A stretch of DNA of 64,000 nt from Pseudolabrys sp. (lineage in GTDB: Bacteria > Pseudomonadota > Alphaproteobacteria > Rhizobiales > Xanthobacteraceae). The position numbers and the translations under genes were made by a program. The notes under the pieces were generated by a model, which ran no database searches, was not told the origin of the DNA, and was given only the letters and a program-made list of their open reading frames with translations. The DNA is taken from the NCBI GenBank assembly GCA_017849615.1, contig JAFIGS010000005.1, positions 62,001 to 126,000 on the forward strand, in the 5' to 3' direction. Shown here in pieces: positions 19,339 to 29,793 of the stretch (its first letter is position 1; every line of letters starts with the position of its first letter).

Positions 19339-20349
19339 GTGCCTGTACCCTCCCGTGCATCCATTACCGCCGTCCATGGCTATGTGCCGCCGGACCTGTT
19401 GACCAACGCCGACTTGGCGCGGCTGGTCGATACCACCGACTCCTGGATCACCGAGCGCACCGGCATCAAGGAGCGCCATATCCTCAAGGGCGAGGGTCTG
19501 GGCACGTCGCATATGGGCGCCGAGGCCGTGCGCGGCCTGCTCAAGAAGACGAACACCCGGCCGGAAGAAATCGATCTGCTGATCTGCGCCACCACGACGC
19601 CGGACATGCAGTTTCCGTCGACCGCCAACCTGATCTGCGACATGGTCGGCATCAACAATATCGGCTCGTTCGACGTTCAGGCGGCGTGCTCGGGCTTTCT
19701 CTATTCGCTGACCATCGCCTCGCAATTCATCGCCACCGGTACCGCCAAGAAGGTGATTGTGGTCGGCGCCGACAAGATGTCGTCGATCATCGACTATCAG
19801 GATCGCGCCACCTGCGTGATCTTCGGCGACGGCGCCGGCGCCGTGCTGCTCGAACCCAACGATCAGGGCTACGGTATCCAGGACGCGCTGATCCGCTCCG
19901 ACGGCTCGGGCGCCGTCCATCTGCATCAGAAAGCCGGCGGATCGCGCATGCCGGCCTCCGCGGACACGGTGGCCAAGCGCCTGCACTACGTTCATCAGGA
20001 AGGCGCGGCGGTTTACAAGTTCGCCATCGCCAAGATGGCTGAAGTGTCCGGCGAGATCATGGCCCGCAACAATCTGCGCGGCGATCAGATCGACTGGCTG
20101 GTGCCGCACCAGGCCAACAAACGCATCATCGAGTCGACGGCCGAGCGCATGGGCCTGTCGATGGACAAGGTGATGGTGACCATCCACAAATACGGCAACA
20201 CCACCAACGCCACGATCCCGTTGTGCCTGTGGGATTACGAGCCGCAACTGAAGGCGGGCAACAAGATGGTGTTCGCGGCCTTCGGCGGCGGCTTCACTTG
20301 GGCCGGCGTCTATGTGCAGTGGGGCTATGACGGCGCCAAGGCCGCTTGA
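19339..20349 (+). CDS. 3-oxoacyl-ACP synthase III, Bacteroidota-like FabH
   Basis: A 336-residue thiolase-fold condensing enzyme with the complete triad Cys117 (QAACSGF), His257 (VPHQANKRI) and Asn287 (KYGNTTN). Normally FabH starts fatty-acid chains from acetyl-CoA and malonyl-ACP. Several segments (ADKMSSIIDYQDRATCVIF, GNTTNATIPLCLWDYE) resemble FabH of Bacteroidota more than the usual alphaproteobacterial copy next to plsX. The GTG at 19339 is chosen because homology begins there; an upstream in-frame GTG at 19255 would add 28 unlikely residues. Codon use is like its neighbours, so any transfer is old. Confidence 0.85.
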   Translation: MPVPSRASITAVHGYVPPDLLTNADLARLVDTTDSWITERTGIKERHILKGEGLGTSHMGAEAVRGLLKKTNTRPEEIDLLICATTTPDMQFPSTANLICDMVGINNIGSFDVQAACSGFLYSLTIASQFIATGTAKKVIVVGADKMSSIIDYQDRATCVIFGDGAGAVLLEPNDQGYGIQDALIRSDGSGAVHLHQKAGGSRMPASADTVAKRLHYVHQEGAAVYKFAIAKMAEVSGEIMARNNLRGDQIDWLVPHQANKRIIESTAERMGLSMDKVMVTIHKYGNTTNATIPLCLWDYEPQLKAGNKMVFAAFGGGFTWAGVYVQWGYDGAKAA

Positions 20350-20469
20350 GCGGCCCGCAAGCTCAAGGCCGTTGCCGGCCACGTCCAGGCGATAAGCCGA
20401 CAAATTGAATAACGTCAGCGGCGAGTAACGCCGCGGCAAAGGGAACGAACGTCTGCGGAGGAGTGGCTC

Positions 20470-21492
20470 GTGGCCAAGCATCGCGTCGGCATTATCGGGC
20501 TGGGCATGGCGCTCAAGCCGCATCTCCAGAGTCTCACGGAATTGCCGCAGCGCGTGGAGATCGCCGCCTGCTTCACGCCCTCGGCCGAGCGCCGCGCCGC
20601 CTTCGCGGCCGCGCATCGTCATCCGGTGGCAGGCAGTCTCGACGAAATCCTGAACGACAACTCGATCGACGTCGTGTTCGTACTGACGCCGCCGATGTCG
20701 CATCTCGACCTGGTCGAGCGATGTGCAAAGGCCGGCAAACATGTGCTGCTGGAAAAGCCGATCGACTTTACCAGTGCGCGCGGCGAGCAGCAGGTTGCCG
20801 CTATGGAGAAGGCCGGCCGCAAGTTCGCGGTGATGCTGCAGCACCGGTTCCGCGATGCCTCGCGCAAGCTGCGCGCCGCGATGTTGAGCGGCGAGTTCGG
20901 CGAGCTTGTATCGGCCTCCGCATCGATCCGCTGGTGGCGCACGCCTGACTATTTCGCGCAGCCCGGCCGCGGCATGAAAGCGCGCGACGGCGGCGGCGTT
21001 CTGATCACGCAGGCGATCCACACGCTCGATCTGTTCCAGAGCCTCACCGGGCCGATCGCGAAAGTGACCGCCTTCGCCAAAACCTCGCCGCTGCGCAGGA
21101 TCGACACCGAAGACATCGTCGCCGGCGCGGCCGAATTCAGGAATGGCGCCATCGGCACCATCGACGCGACGACGGTGTCTTATCCAGGCTTCCCGGAAAA
21201 ACTTGAACTCGCCTGTACCGATGCCGTCGCCGTGCTCAACGCCGAAACGCTCGACATCTACTTCAAGGACGGCCGCCATGTGCACCACGAAGGCGCGGCC
21301 TCCAGGAGCGGCGGCGCCGACCCGATGGCGTTCCCGAACGACGCGCACAAAGGGCTGATCGTTGATTTCCTCGACGCCATCGACGGCGATCGCGAGCCGG
21401 AGGTGAGTGGACGCGAATCGCTCAAGGTGATGCGCCTGATCGAGGCGATGCTGATGTCGGCCGAGCAGGGCAGGCCGGTGGCCATCCAATAG
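20470..21492 (+). CDS. Gfo/Idh/MocA family oxidoreductase
   Basis: A 340-residue NAD(P)-dependent sugar or inositol-type dehydrogenase. The N-terminal Rossmann motif is VGIIGLGMALKPH; the conserved EKP of the family is in HVLLEKPIDFT. The C-terminal alpha/beta domain follows. GGAGGAG at about 20458 sets the GTG at 20470. Its substrate is unknown, and no sugar operon surrounds it. It converges with gltA. Confidence 0.85.
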   Translation: MAKHRVGIIGLGMALKPHLQSLTELPQRVEIAACFTPSAERRAAFAAAHRHPVAGSLDEILNDNSIDVVFVLTPPMSHLDLVERCAKAGKHVLLEKPIDFTSARGEQQVAAMEKAGRKFAVMLQHRFRDASRKLRAAMLSGEFGELVSASASIRWWRTPDYFAQPGRGMKARDGGGVLITQAIHTLDLFQSLTGPIAKVTAFAKTSPLRRIDTEDIVAGAAEFRNGAIGTIDATTVSYPGFPEKLELACTDAVAVLNAETLDIYFKDGRHVHHEGAASRSGGADPMAFPNDAHKGLIVDFLDAIDGDREPEVSGRESLKVMRLIEAMLMSAEQGRPVAIQ

Positions 21493-21503
21493 CGCCAACG
21501 GAA

Positions 21504-21527
21504 AAGGGCGATCTTTCGACCGCCCTT
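21504..21527. terminator. bidirectional terminator candidate
   Basis: AAGGGCG-(10)-CGCCCTT lies between the converging oxidoreductase and gltA genes, with AAAA on the left side. Weak but well placed. Confidence 0.45.
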
Positions 21528-21552
21528 CGTCATTTCCAGACTTGCCCGAAGC

Positions 21553-22863
21553 TCACTTCCGCCGCGAGCTCGGTACGTAATCGCGCACCGTAGCGCCGGT
21601 ATAGAGCTGACGCGGACGACCGATCTTCTGCTTCGGGTCCTCGATCATTTCCTTCCACTGCGCGATCCAGCCGACGGTGCGGGCGACCGCGAACAGCACG
21701 GTGAACATCGTGGTCGGGAAGCCCATCGCCTTCAGCGTGATGCCCGAGTAGAAGTCGATGTTCGGGTATAGCTTCTTCTCGATGAAGTATTCGTCGTGCA
21801 GGGCGATGCGCTCGAGCTCCATCGCCACGTCGAGCAGCGGATCGTCCTTGATGCCGAGTTCGGCGAGGACCTCGTGGCAGGTCTTCTGCATGATCTTGGC
21901 GCGCGGATCGTAGTTCTTGTACACGCGATGGCCGAAGCCCATCAGGCGGTACGAGTCGTTCTTGTCCTTGGCGCGCTTCACGAATTCCGGAATGCGATCC
22001 ACGGAGCCGATTTCGGCCAGCATGTTGAGCGCGGCCTCGTTGGCGCCGCCATGCGCCGGGCCCCACAGACAGGCGCAGCCGGCGGCGATGCAGGCGAACG
22101 GATTGGCGCCGGACGAGCCCGCCAGACGCACGGTCGAGGTCGAGGCGTTCTGCTCATGGTCGGCGTGCAGGATGAAGATGCGGTCCATGGCGCGCGCCAG
22201 CACAGGATTCGGCTTGTACTCTTCCGCCGGCACCGCAAAGCACATGCGCAGGAAGTTGGTGGCGTAGTCGAGATCGTTCTGCGGATACACGAAAGGCTGG
22301 CCGACCGAATACTTGTAGGCCATGGCGGCGAGCGTCGGCACCTTGGCGATCATGCGGATCGACGCGATCATGCGCTGTGTCGGGTCCGAGATGTCGGTGG
22401 AGTCGTGATAGAACGCCGACAGCGCGCCGATCGAGCCTGTCATGATCGCCATCGGATGCGCGTCGCGGCGGAAACCCTGGAAGAACCGGGTCATCTGCTC
22501 GTGCACCATGGTGTGGCGTGTCACGCGGTAGTCGAAATCGGCCTTCTGCGACGGCGTCGGCAGTTCGCCGTAGAGCAGGAGGTAGCAGGTTTCGAGGAAG
22601 TCGCCGTGCTCGGCGAGCTGGTCGATCGGGTAGCCGCGGTACAGCAGCACGCCCTCGTCGCCGTCGATATAGGTGATCTTCGATTCGCAGCTTGCCGTCG
22701 AGGTGAAGCCGGGGTCGTAGGTGAACATCCCGCTCTGGCCGTAGAGCTTGGAGATATCCAGCACATCCGGGCCGATGGTGCCCTTGAAGATGGGCATATC
22801 GTAATTCTTGTTACCGACGGTGATCGAGCCGGTTGCTTTGTTGGCGTCCGTTTTGGCGTCCAT
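21553..22863 (-). CDS. gltA: citrate synthase
   Basis: A 436-residue type II (hexameric, NADH-sensitive type length) citrate synthase, the entry enzyme of the TCA cycle. Active-site segments are visible: His in [16 protein letters not shown], His/Arg in [16 protein letters not shown], and the late Asp/Arg region before the end. The start at 22863 is backed by GAGGG. It lies downstream of gltX on the same strand with a 215-bp gap that contains a 9-bp stem (22914-22957), probably leader structure. Confidence 0.97.
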   Translation of the reverse strand: MDAKTDANKATGSITVGNKNYDMPIFKGTIGPDVLDISKLYGQSGMFTYDPGFTSTASCESKITYIDGDEGVLLYRGYPIDQLAEHGDFLETCYLLLYGELPTPSQKADFDYRVTRHTMVHEQMTRFFQGFRRDAHPMAIMTGSIGALSAFYHDSTDISDPTQRMIASIRMIAKVPTLAAMAYKYSVGQPFVYPQNDLDYATNFLRMCFAVPAEEYKPNPVLARAMDRIFILHADHEQNASTSTVRLAGSSGANPFACIAAGCACLWGPAHGGANEAALNMLAEIGSVDRIPEFVKRAKDKNDSYRLMGFGHRVYKNYDPRAKIMQKTCHEVLAELGIKDDPLLDVAMELERIALHDEYFIEKKLYPNIDFYSGITLKAMGFPTTMFTVLFAVARTVGWIAQWKEMIEDPKQKIGRPRQLYTGATVRDYVPSSRRK

Positions 22864-23078
22864 GGTCGAGCCCTCGGTATTGGCAGCGGCAATGCGCTTT
22901 GTTCTTGACTAGGAGCCGGATGGAACGGTGCCTGAGGAAGGACGGCGGCATCCGGCTTTCATTTCGGTAGCCCATCCTTGTATGCGCTGCAAGATCGGGC
23001 AGACATGGCGGCTGCCCGGGATATGGGCATGAAATCCATGAGCAAAAGATTGACGCCGCGTCAAAAGGAACGTCCGGC

Positions 23079-24506
23079 TCAGGCGGTAGCCGCCTGGGCG
23101 CGCAGGCGTTCCAGGCTCTCGTTGCGGCCGAGCACCGCGAGCACGTCGAAGATCGGCGGCGAGGTCGTCTTGCCGGTCAGCGCTGCGCGCAGCGGCTGGG
23201 CGACGGCGCCAAGCTTGACCGTGGCGCTTTCGGCAAAGGCGCGCACGACGGCCTCGATGGCCGGGCCGTTCCAGTCCGGCACGGCCTCCAGCGCGGGAAC
23301 CAGGCGGCCGAGCAGGGCCTTCGCGTCGGAGGTCAGCAGGGCCCGGGCCTGATCGGTAATGGCCAGCGGCCGGTCGGCCCACAGGAAGCGCGACGCCTCG
23401 AACAATTCGATCAGCGTCTTGGCGCGTTCCTTCAGCCCCGGCATGGCGATCAGGAGCTTGTCGCGCAGCGCGGCGTCGAGTTTGGCCGCGAGACGATCGC
23501 CGCCGGCGATGTGCGGTAGCAGATCCTCGAGCGCCTTGATCAGTTCCGCGTCCGGCGTGGCGCGGATGTAATGGCCGTTGAGATTTTCGAGCTTGGCGAA
23601 GTCGAATCGCGCCGGCGAACGGCCGATGGCCGGCAGGTCGAAGGCGGCGACCATTTCCTCGGGGGTGAAGATTTCCTGGTCGCCATGCGACCAGCCGAGC
23701 CGGACGAGATAGTTGCGCATGGCCGCCGGCAGGTAGCCCAGCGCGCGATAGGCATCGACGCCGAGGGCGCCGTGGCGTTTCGACAACTTGGAGCCGTCCG
23801 GGCCGTGGATCAGCGGGATATGCGACATGACCGGCACCGACCAGCCGAGCGCCTCGTAGATCTGCTTCTGGCGGGCGGCGTTGGTGAGGTGGTCGTCGCC
23901 GCGAATGATGTGGGTGACGCCCATGTCGTGGTCGTCCACGACAACGGCGAGCATGTAGGTCGGCGTGCCGTCCGAGCGCAGCAGCACCAGATCGTCGAGA
24001 TCGGAATTCTGCCAGACGACGCGGCCCTGGACCTTGTCCTCGATCACGGTCTCGCCGGTCGCCGGCGCCTTGAGGCGGATCACCGGCTTGACGCCGGCCG
24101 GGGCCTCCGAGGCGGCGCGGTCACGCCACAAGCCGTTGTAGAGCTTCGAGCGGCCTTCCTTGCGCGCGGCCTCGCGCATCGCGGTCAGTTCCTCCGGCGA
24201 GGCGTAGCAGTGATAGGCGCGGCCCTGCGCCAGCAGGGTCTCGGCGACCTCGCGGTGGCGGGCGGCGCGCGAGAACTGGAAGATGGGCTCGTCGTCCCAG
24301 GTCAGACCGAGCCATTTCAGGCCATCGATGATGGCGTCGATTGCCGCCTCGGTCGAGCGCTCGCGGTCGGTATCCTCGATTCGCAGCAGCATCTTGCCGC
24401 CGCAGTGCCGCGCATAGAGCCAATTGAACAGGGCCGTGCGGGCGCCGCCGATGTGGAGGAAGCCGGTTGGGGAAGGTGCAAAACGGGTGACTACAGGGGC
24501 GCTCAT
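23079..24506 (-). CDS. gltX: glutamyl-tRNA synthetase
   Basis: A 475-residue class I synthetase. The HIGH-type motif is [19 protein letters not shown] near the N-terminus, and the KMSKS-type motif is KLSKRHG. The C-terminal anticodon-binding region is helical. It is divergent from glnS across a 149-bp spacer. Because glnS is present too, this enzyme may be a discriminating GluRS; that is inference. Confidence 0.97.
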   Translation of the reverse strand: MSAPVVTRFAPSPTGFLHIGGARTALFNWLYARHCGGKMLLRIEDTDRERSTEAAIDAIIDGLKWLGLTWDDEPIFQFSRAARHREVAETLLAQGRAYHCYASPEELTAMREAARKEGRSKLYNGLWRDRAASEAPAGVKPVIRLKAPATGETVIEDKVQGRVVWQNSDLDDLVLLRSDGTPTYMLAVVVDDHDMGVTHIIRGDDHLTNAARQKQIYEALGWSVPVMSHIPLIHGPDGSKLSKRHGALGVDAYRALGYLPAAMRNYLVRLGWSHGDQEIFTPEEMVAAFDLPAIGRSPARFDFAKLENLNGHYIRATPDAELIKALEDLLPHIAGGDRLAAKLDAALRDKLLIAMPGLKERAKTLIELFEASRFLWADRPLAITDQARALLTSDAKALLGRLVPALEAVPDWNGPAIEAVVRAFAESATVKLGAVAQPLRAALTGKTTSPPIFDVLAVLGRNESLERLRAQAATA

Positions 24507-24601
24507 CGCGCGCCCTCTACCACAGGTCCGGGGGCAGGTCTCAAGCCATTTGACATCGAGGTAAGCGCCACGTCATTGGAGGCCATATTGGGAGCGTTGG
24601 C

Positions 24602-24620
24602 GCCGCCCCGGCGGGGCGGC
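24602..24620. promoter_or_regulatory. hairpin in gltX/glnS divergent region
   Basis: GCCGCCCC-GGC-GGGGCGGC, a perfect 8-bp inverted repeat 35 bp before the glnS start. Could be an operator or leader hairpin. Confidence 0.3.
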
Positions 24621-24655
24621 TTCGTCAGCGTCGATACCGAGGATTGAAAGACCAC

Positions 24656-26356
24656 ATGGCGAGCGACGACAGGACGACGGCAGCCGAAGCGGAAGGCGCG
24701 GGACGCGACTTCATTCGCGACATCGTGGCGGGCGATCTCGGCGCCGGCAAGATCGCCGAGGTGGTGACCCGTTTTCCGCCGGAGCCGAACGGCTATCTGC
24801 ATATCGGCCACGCCAAGTCGATCTGCCTGAATTTCGGCATCGCGCAGGAGTTCGGCGGCCGCTGCCACCTGCGTTTCGACGACACCAATCCGGCCAAGGA
24901 AGAGCAGGAATACATCGACGCCATCGAGCGCGACGTGCGCTGGCTCGGCTTCGACTGGGGCAAGCACCTGTATTTCGCCTCTGACTATTTCGACCGGCTC
25001 TATGGCTGGGCGGTCGACCTCATCAAGGCCGGCAAGGCCTATGTCGACGACCAGACCCAGGAGGAGATGCGCGCAAGCCGCGGCACGCTGACCGAGCCCG
25101 GCAAGAATTCGCCGTTCCGCGACCGCACCGTGGAGGAAAACCTCGACCTGTTCGCGCGCATGAAGGCCGGCGAGTTCCCGAACGGCGCCCGCGTGCTGCG
25201 CGCCAGGATCGACATGGCGTCCGGCAACATCAACCTGCGCGACCCGGTGCTGTACCGCATCATCCATGCGCACCATCCGCGCACCGGCGATGCCTGGAAA
25301 ATCTATCCGTCCTACGATTTCGCCCACGGCCAGTCTGACGCCATCGAAGGCATCACGCATTCGGTCTGCACGCTGGAATTCGAGGATCACCGGCCGCTCT
25401 ATGACTGGTTCATCCAGAACCTGTCGGTGCCGTCGCAGCCGCATCAGTACGAATTCGCCCGCCTCAACATCACCTATACGCTGCTGTCGAAGCGCATTCT
25501 CAACGGCCTCGTCAAAGGCGGCCACGTCTCGGGCTGGGACGATCCGCGCATGCCGACGATCGCGGGTCTGCGCCGCCGTGGCGTGCCGCCGGAGGCGATC
25601 CGCGATTTCATCAAGCGCGTCGGCGTCGCCAAGGCGAACTCGACCGTTGACCTCGGCATGTTCGACTTCTCGATCCGCGAGGTGCTCAACCGCACGGCGC
25701 CGCGCCGCATGGCGGTACTGCGGCCGCTCAAGGTGGTGATCGAGAATTATCCGGAAGGCGACGGCGAGGAGATCGAGGCCGTCAATCATCCCGACGATGA
25801 GACGCAGGGTTCGCGCAAGCTCATGTTCACGCGCGAACTCTACATCGAGCGCGACGACTTCATGGAAATGCCGGAGAAGAAGTTCTTCCGCATGGCGCCG
25901 GGCCGCGAGGTGCGCTTGCGCTATGCCTACTTCGTCACCTGCAAGGAGGTCGTGAAGGACGCCGCCGGCAACGTCACCGAACTGCGCTGCACCTACGATC
26001 CGGCCTCCAAGGGCGGCAATTCGCCGGACGGTCGCAAGGTCAAGGCGACCATCCATTGGGTCTCGGCCAGGCATGCGCTGCCGGCGGAGCTGCGGCTCTA
26101 CAATCAGCTCTTCACCGATCCGGCGCCCAGCGCCGATCCCGAGACTTTCGCCAAGGGCATCAATCCGCAATCGCTGGACGTGCTCGGCGACGCCCGGGTC
26201 GAGCCGGCGCTGGCCGGCGCCAATGGCGGCGAGGCGATCCAGTTCGAGCGGCAGGGTTACTTCGTGCTCGACCGCGACAGCGCGCCGGGCAAGCTGGTGT
26301 TCAACCGCACCATCGGTCTGCGCGACACCTACGCCAAGGACGTGGCGAAGGGCTGA
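24656..26356 (+). CDS. glnS: glutaminyl-tRNA synthetase
   Basis: A 566-residue GlnRS. The class I motif is [20 protein letters not shown], the second motif LLSKRIL, and [13 protein letters not shown] and [17 protein letters not shown] are typical of GlnRS rather than GluRS. Many alphaproteobacteria make Gln-tRNA by GatCAB instead, so its presence is informative. The ATG at 24656 is preferred over the TTG at 24644, which lies immediately on the GAGGA. Confidence 0.95.
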   Translation: MASDDRTTAAEAEGAGRDFIRDIVAGDLGAGKIAEVVTRFPPEPNGYLHIGHAKSICLNFGIAQEFGGRCHLRFDDTNPAKEEQEYIDAIERDVRWLGFDWGKHLYFASDYFDRLYGWAVDLIKAGKAYVDDQTQEEMRASRGTLTEPGKNSPFRDRTVEENLDLFARMKAGEFPNGARVLRARIDMASGNINLRDPVLYRIIHAHHPRTGDAWKIYPSYDFAHGQSDAIEGITHSVCTLEFEDHRPLYDWFIQNLSVPSQPHQYEFARLNITYTLLSKRILNGLVKGGHVSGWDDPRMPTIAGLRRRGVPPEAIRDFIKRVGVAKANSTVDLGMFDFSIREVLNRTAPRRMAVLRPLKVVIENYPEGDGEEIEAVNHPDDETQGSRKLMFTRELYIERDDFMEMPEKKFFRMAPGREVRLRYAYFVTCKEVVKDAAGNVTELRCTYDPASKGGNSPDGRKVKATIHWVSARHALPAELRLYNQLFTDPAPSADPETFAKGINPQSLDVLGDARVEPALAGANGGEAIQFERQGYFVLDRDSAPGKLVFNRTIGLRDTYAKDVAKG

Positions 26357-26443
26357 GGGGGGCGTTCACAACCGTTCCCCTAGCCTCAACCTGCGGCTGC
26401 GCTAGCCTGATCCCGGTTGTGCCGGGGGCCAAAGGGGCGTCGC

Positions 26444-28708
26444 GTGGCCAGTCCGCCGAAAAGCCGGGCGAAAGCGGTGGCAGCGGGGCTCGCCGCCGCC
26501 GGCCGCCGCGCCGGCGTCTGGCCGGGCTGGTTCGATGCCTTCAGCGACAAGGCGGGGCAGTCCCTCACCACATGGGCTGCCGCCGAAGTGGCGCCGGGGC
26601 GGCTGCTGCCATGGCTGCCCGTCGCCTTCGGCTGTGGCATCGCCGCTTACTTCGCCGCGGATCGTGAGCCGACGTGGTGGGCGGCATCAGGCGTCGCGGT
26701 GGCGATGCTGGCGATCGCCTTTGCCGCGCGCAAGCATCCGTTCGGCTTTCCGCTGGCGCTCGGGCTTGCGGCCTTTGCCGTCGGCTTCGCCACCGCCACG
26801 CTCAACGCCGTCCGGATCGACCATCCCATTCTGCGCAGCGCGACCTGGAGCGCGGAAGTGTCGGGCTTCGTCGAAGTCCGCGAGGAGCGCGCCAAAAGCG
26901 ATCGCATCGTGGTGCGCGTCCACAAATTCGAAGCGCCGCGCATAACGGAGAAGCCGCAGCGCGTGCGCGTCTCGGTGCGCAAGGGCACGGCGCCGGCCGT
27001 CGGCGCCTTCGTGGCGTTCAAGGCGTATCTGGCGCCGCCGCTCGAGCCGCTGCGGCCCGGCGGCTACGACTTCGCCCGCGATCTGTATTTCCAGCAGATC
27101 GGCGCCTCGGGCTACGTCCTCGGCCGCGTCCGCGACGAGGCCGCGCCGGTCAGGCGCGGTCTGTGGCTCTCATACGCGACATTCTTCGACGGCCTGCGCG
27201 ACGGCATGGACAACCGCATCCGCGCCATCCTGCCCGGCGATCGCGGCTCCATCGCCTCGGCGCTGATCACAGGCACGCGCGACGCCATCTCACCGGCGGT
27301 CAATGACGCGATGTACGTCTCGAGCCTGGCGCATGTGCTGTCGATCTCCGGCTATCACATGGCTGTGGTGGCCGGCATGGTGTTCTTCGCGATCCGCGCC
27401 GTGCTGGCGCTCGTTCCGGCGCTGGCGCTGACGCGGCCGATCAAGAAATGGGCGGCGCTCGGCGCGCTCGGCGGGGCGACTTTCTATCTCTTGCTGTCGG
27501 GCGCCGAAGTGGCGACGCAGCGCTCTTACATCATGGTCGCCATCGTACTCGTCGGCGTGATGGCCGACCGTCCGGCAATCACCTTCCGGACGCTCACCGT
27601 GGCGGCCCTGATCGTCATGGTGCTGACGCCGCAGGCGCTGGTGCATCCGAGCTTCCAGATGTCGTTCGCGGCGACGCTCGCGCTGGTCGCCGGCTATCAA
27701 GTTTCGCTGCGCTGGCAGGCTGGCGCGGACAGTCCGCTCGCGGCGCGCGTCGCGCTGTGGGGCGGACGGGAAATCGCGATGCTGATCCTGGCCTCGCTGG
27801 TCGCCGGCCTCGCCACGACGCCGTTTGCCGCCTACCACTTTCACCGCATCGCGCCCTACGGCGTCATTGCCAATCTGCTGGCCATGCCGGTCGTATCGGT
27901 GCTGGTCATGCCGATGGGGATCGCCGGCGCGCTGACGATGCCGTTCGGCTTCGACGCCGTATTCTGGAAGCTGATGGGGCTCGGGCTCGACTGGATGATC
28001 GCGGTCGCCTTGTGGGTCACGCAATTGCCCGGCGCGGTCGGGCCTATGCCGGCCTTCGGCGTCGCGCCGCTGCTGCTGGTGACGCTCGGACTGCTGCTGA
28101 TGTGCCTGTTGCGCTCGCCGCTGCGCTGGAGCGGCGCGGCATGTGTCGTGGCGTCCACCCTCTGGGCTCTAGCGACGCCGCAGCCGGACATCTTCGTCGC
28201 TGGCGACGGCCAGACCGCAGCCGTGCGCGGCGCGTCGGGAAGCCTGATCTATCTCCAGCGCGGCCGCGACAGCTTCGCCGTCAAGGAATGGCTCTCGGCC
28301 GATGGCGATATCCGCGCCCTGGACAATGCCACCCTGACGGCGGGCGTGCGCTGCGACGCCATCGGCTGCACCGCGGCCCTGCGCGATGGCCGCGTCGTCG
28401 CCTTCGCATCCTCCGTCGAAGCCTTTGCCGAGGACTGCGCCCGCGCCGCCGTAGTGCTGTCATCGCGCACCGTCCCGGGCGCGTGCCGGGCGACCCTCAT
28501 CGACCGCGCCGCATGGCAGCGTCACGGCGCCGCGGCGCTGTACGTCAGCGGGGAGGGCTTCGATGTCGTGGTGGCGCGGCCATCAACGCAGGACCGTCCC
28601 TGGGTGAGGGGGCGTCCAGCCCCGGCGGCCGACGCTGCAACGCAAAACATCCGGCGCCATGCGCCGGACGCCACGCCGCGCGCGGAGGATTTGGAAATAG
28701 ACGACTAA
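26444..28708 (+). CDS. comEC: ComEC/Rec2 family competence-like membrane protein
   Basis: A 754-residue polytopic protein of the DNA-uptake channel family. A soluble N-terminal OB-like domain (about 130-230) precedes the competence core, which has ITGTRDAISPAVNDAMYVSS and HVLSISGYHMAVVAGMV. The final 150 residues are in the place of the metallo-beta-lactamase domain but lack an HxHxDH motif, so that domain is degenerate or absent. The GTG at 26444 follows AAAGGGGC. Role in natural transformation is unproven. Confidence 0.9.
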   Translation: MASPPKSRAKAVAAGLAAAGRRAGVWPGWFDAFSDKAGQSLTTWAAAEVAPGRLLPWLPVAFGCGIAAYFAADREPTWWAASGVAVAMLAIAFAARKHPFGFPLALGLAAFAVGFATATLNAVRIDHPILRSATWSAEVSGFVEVREERAKSDRIVVRVHKFEAPRITEKPQRVRVSVRKGTAPAVGAFVAFKAYLAPPLEPLRPGGYDFARDLYFQQIGASGYVLGRVRDEAAPVRRGLWLSYATFFDGLRDGMDNRIRAILPGDRGSIASALITGTRDAISPAVNDAMYVSSLAHVLSISGYHMAVVAGMVFFAIRAVLALVPALALTRPIKKWAALGALGGATFYLLLSGAEVATQRSYIMVAIVLVGVMADRPAITFRTLTVAALIVMVLTPQALVHPSFQMSFAATLALVAGYQVSLRWQAGADSPLAARVALWGGREIAMLILASLVAGLATTPFAAYHFHRIAPYGVIANLLAMPVVSVLVMPMGIAGALTMPFGFDAVFWKLMGLGLDWMIAVALWVTQLPGAVGPMPAFGVAPLLLVTLGLLLMCLLRSPLRWSGAACVVASTLWALATPQPDIFVAGDGQTAAVRGASGSLIYLQRGRDSFAVKEWLSADGDIRALDNATLTAGVRCDAIGCTAALRDGRVVAFASSVEAFAEDCARAAVVLSSRTVPGACRATLIDRAAWQRHGAAALYVSGEGFDVVVARPSTQDRPWVRGRPAPAADAATQNIRRHAPDATPRAEDLEIDD

Positions 28709-28758
28709 ATCAACTTGTCTTAGAAGCCCATTCCCCGCACCACTGCCAAATCGCAGTC

Positions 28759-28998
28759 TCAGGAAAAAAGCCGGTGAATTGATTGATTGCAGTCTTCACT
28801 AATTGAGGAAGCAAAGTCTCCATCAGAAATGAACTTTGGCGGGAAACGGCGACACTCGCCAATGTTCCCTTCGTCTTCCATGCCCACTTCCCAAAAGCGG
28901 CACGAACCGCAGTCGTCTGAACGTTCGCCAGCGCGAATGCTACCCATTTTCCGTCGACGTCTCTCCCCCAGCGAAATTATGTTCGAGCGATCCGCCAT
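28759..28998 (-). CDS. small four-cysteine protein downstream of lexA
   Basis: A 79-residue hypothetical protein. Cysteines at 30, 33, 49 and 70 (DDCGSCRFWE, GECRRFPPKF, SEDCNQ) suggest a bound zinc or iron-sulfur centre. It starts 3 bp after the lexA stop, and AGAAGG at the lexA 3' end gives it a good ribosome site, so it is probably co-translated with lexA. The stretch is AT-richer than its neighbours, which hints at acquisition. CxxCRFW...CRRFPP proteins occur widely as small hypotheticals, but I know no function. Confidence 0.7.
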   Translation of the reverse strand: MADRSNIISLGERRRRKMGSIRAGERSDDCGSCRFWEVGMEDEGNIGECRRFPPKFISDGDFASSISEDCNQSIHRLFS

Positions 28999-29001
28999 AA
29001 G

Positions 29002-29715
29002 CTAATACCTTCTGAACATCGCCACCAGCTTGCCCTGGATGCGCACGCGGTTGGGCGGCAGGATACGCACCTCGTAGGAGGTGTTGGCCGGCTCCAGCGC
29101 GATCGAGGCGCCGCGGCGGCGGAAACGCTTCAGCGTCGCTTCCTCGTCGTCGATGAGCGCCACGACGATATCGCCGGTGTCGGCGCCCTCGGAGCGGCGG
29201 ATGAGCGCGATATCGCCGTCGAGAATGCCGGCGTCGATCATCGAATCGCCGCGCACTTCCAGCGCGAAATGCTCGCCGGTCGAGAGCAGCTCGGGCGGCA
29301 TGTTGATGACATGGCTGCGCTGCTGGATCGCCTCGATCGGCGTACCGGCGGCGATGCGGCCCATGACCGGCACCGAGATCGGACGCGACGCGTCGTCATC
29401 GGTGACCACAGGCCGCGCCTTGCCGAGATTGCCTTCGATGACGCTCGGATTGAAGCCGCGCACCCGGCCGCCATTGCCATTGCCCAGCCCGTGCTGGACC
29501 GAGTCCGGCAGCTTGATCACCTCGATGGCCCGGGCGCGATTGGCGAGGCGGCGGATGAAGCCGCGCTCTTCCAGAGCGGTGATCAGGCGGTGGATGCCGG
29601 ATTTGGAGCGCAGGTCCAGCGCGTCCTTCATTTCGTCGAAGGAGGGCGGCACGCCGGTCTCGGTCAGCCGCTCGTGGATGAACCGCAGGAGTTCGAATTG
29701 TTTGCGTGTGAGCAT
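29002..29715 (-). CDS. lexA: SOS transcriptional repressor LexA
   Basis: A 237-residue repressor. A winged-helix DNA-binding domain ([35 protein letters not shown]) precedes the autoprotease domain. The self-cleavage bond is Ala123-Gly124 (IAAGTP), and the catalytic pair is Ser158 (RGDSMID) and Lys196 (ATLKRF). The start is MLTRKQ at 29715; upstream in-frame residues are not family-like. A LexA box lies in its own promoter, showing autoregulation. Confidence 0.97.
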   Translation of the reverse strand: MLTRKQFELLRFIHERLTETGVPPSFDEMKDALDLRSKSGIHRLITALEERGFIRRLANRARAIEVIKLPDSVQHGLGNGNGGRVRGFNPSVIEGNLGKARPVVTDDDASRPISVPVMGRIAAGTPIEAIQQRSHVINMPPELLSTGEHFALEVRGDSMIDAGILDGDIALIRRSEGADTGDIVVALIDDEEATLKRFRRRGASIALEPANTSYEVRILPPNRVRIQGKLVAMFRRY

Positions 29716-29793
29716 CGGCTGAAATCTCCCGGTCGCGGCGATCCCGAAAAGCCCGAATGGCACGGAATCATCCGAAACAAAGCATGAACGGAC

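Noticed and set aside
19162..21498. 778-codon antisense frame over the FabH and oxidoreductase genes
   Set aside because: Spans two unrelated real genes on the other strand and reads as low-information shadow sequence.
22914..22957. 9-bp stem upstream of gltA as a riboswitch
   Set aside because: Simple stem with a 26-base loop and no conserved aptamer features; noted only as leader structure.
26364..26377. GTTC-N6-GTTC in front of comEC, possible LexA box
   Set aside because: Spacing is six, not seven, so it does not fit the two perfect sites in this window.
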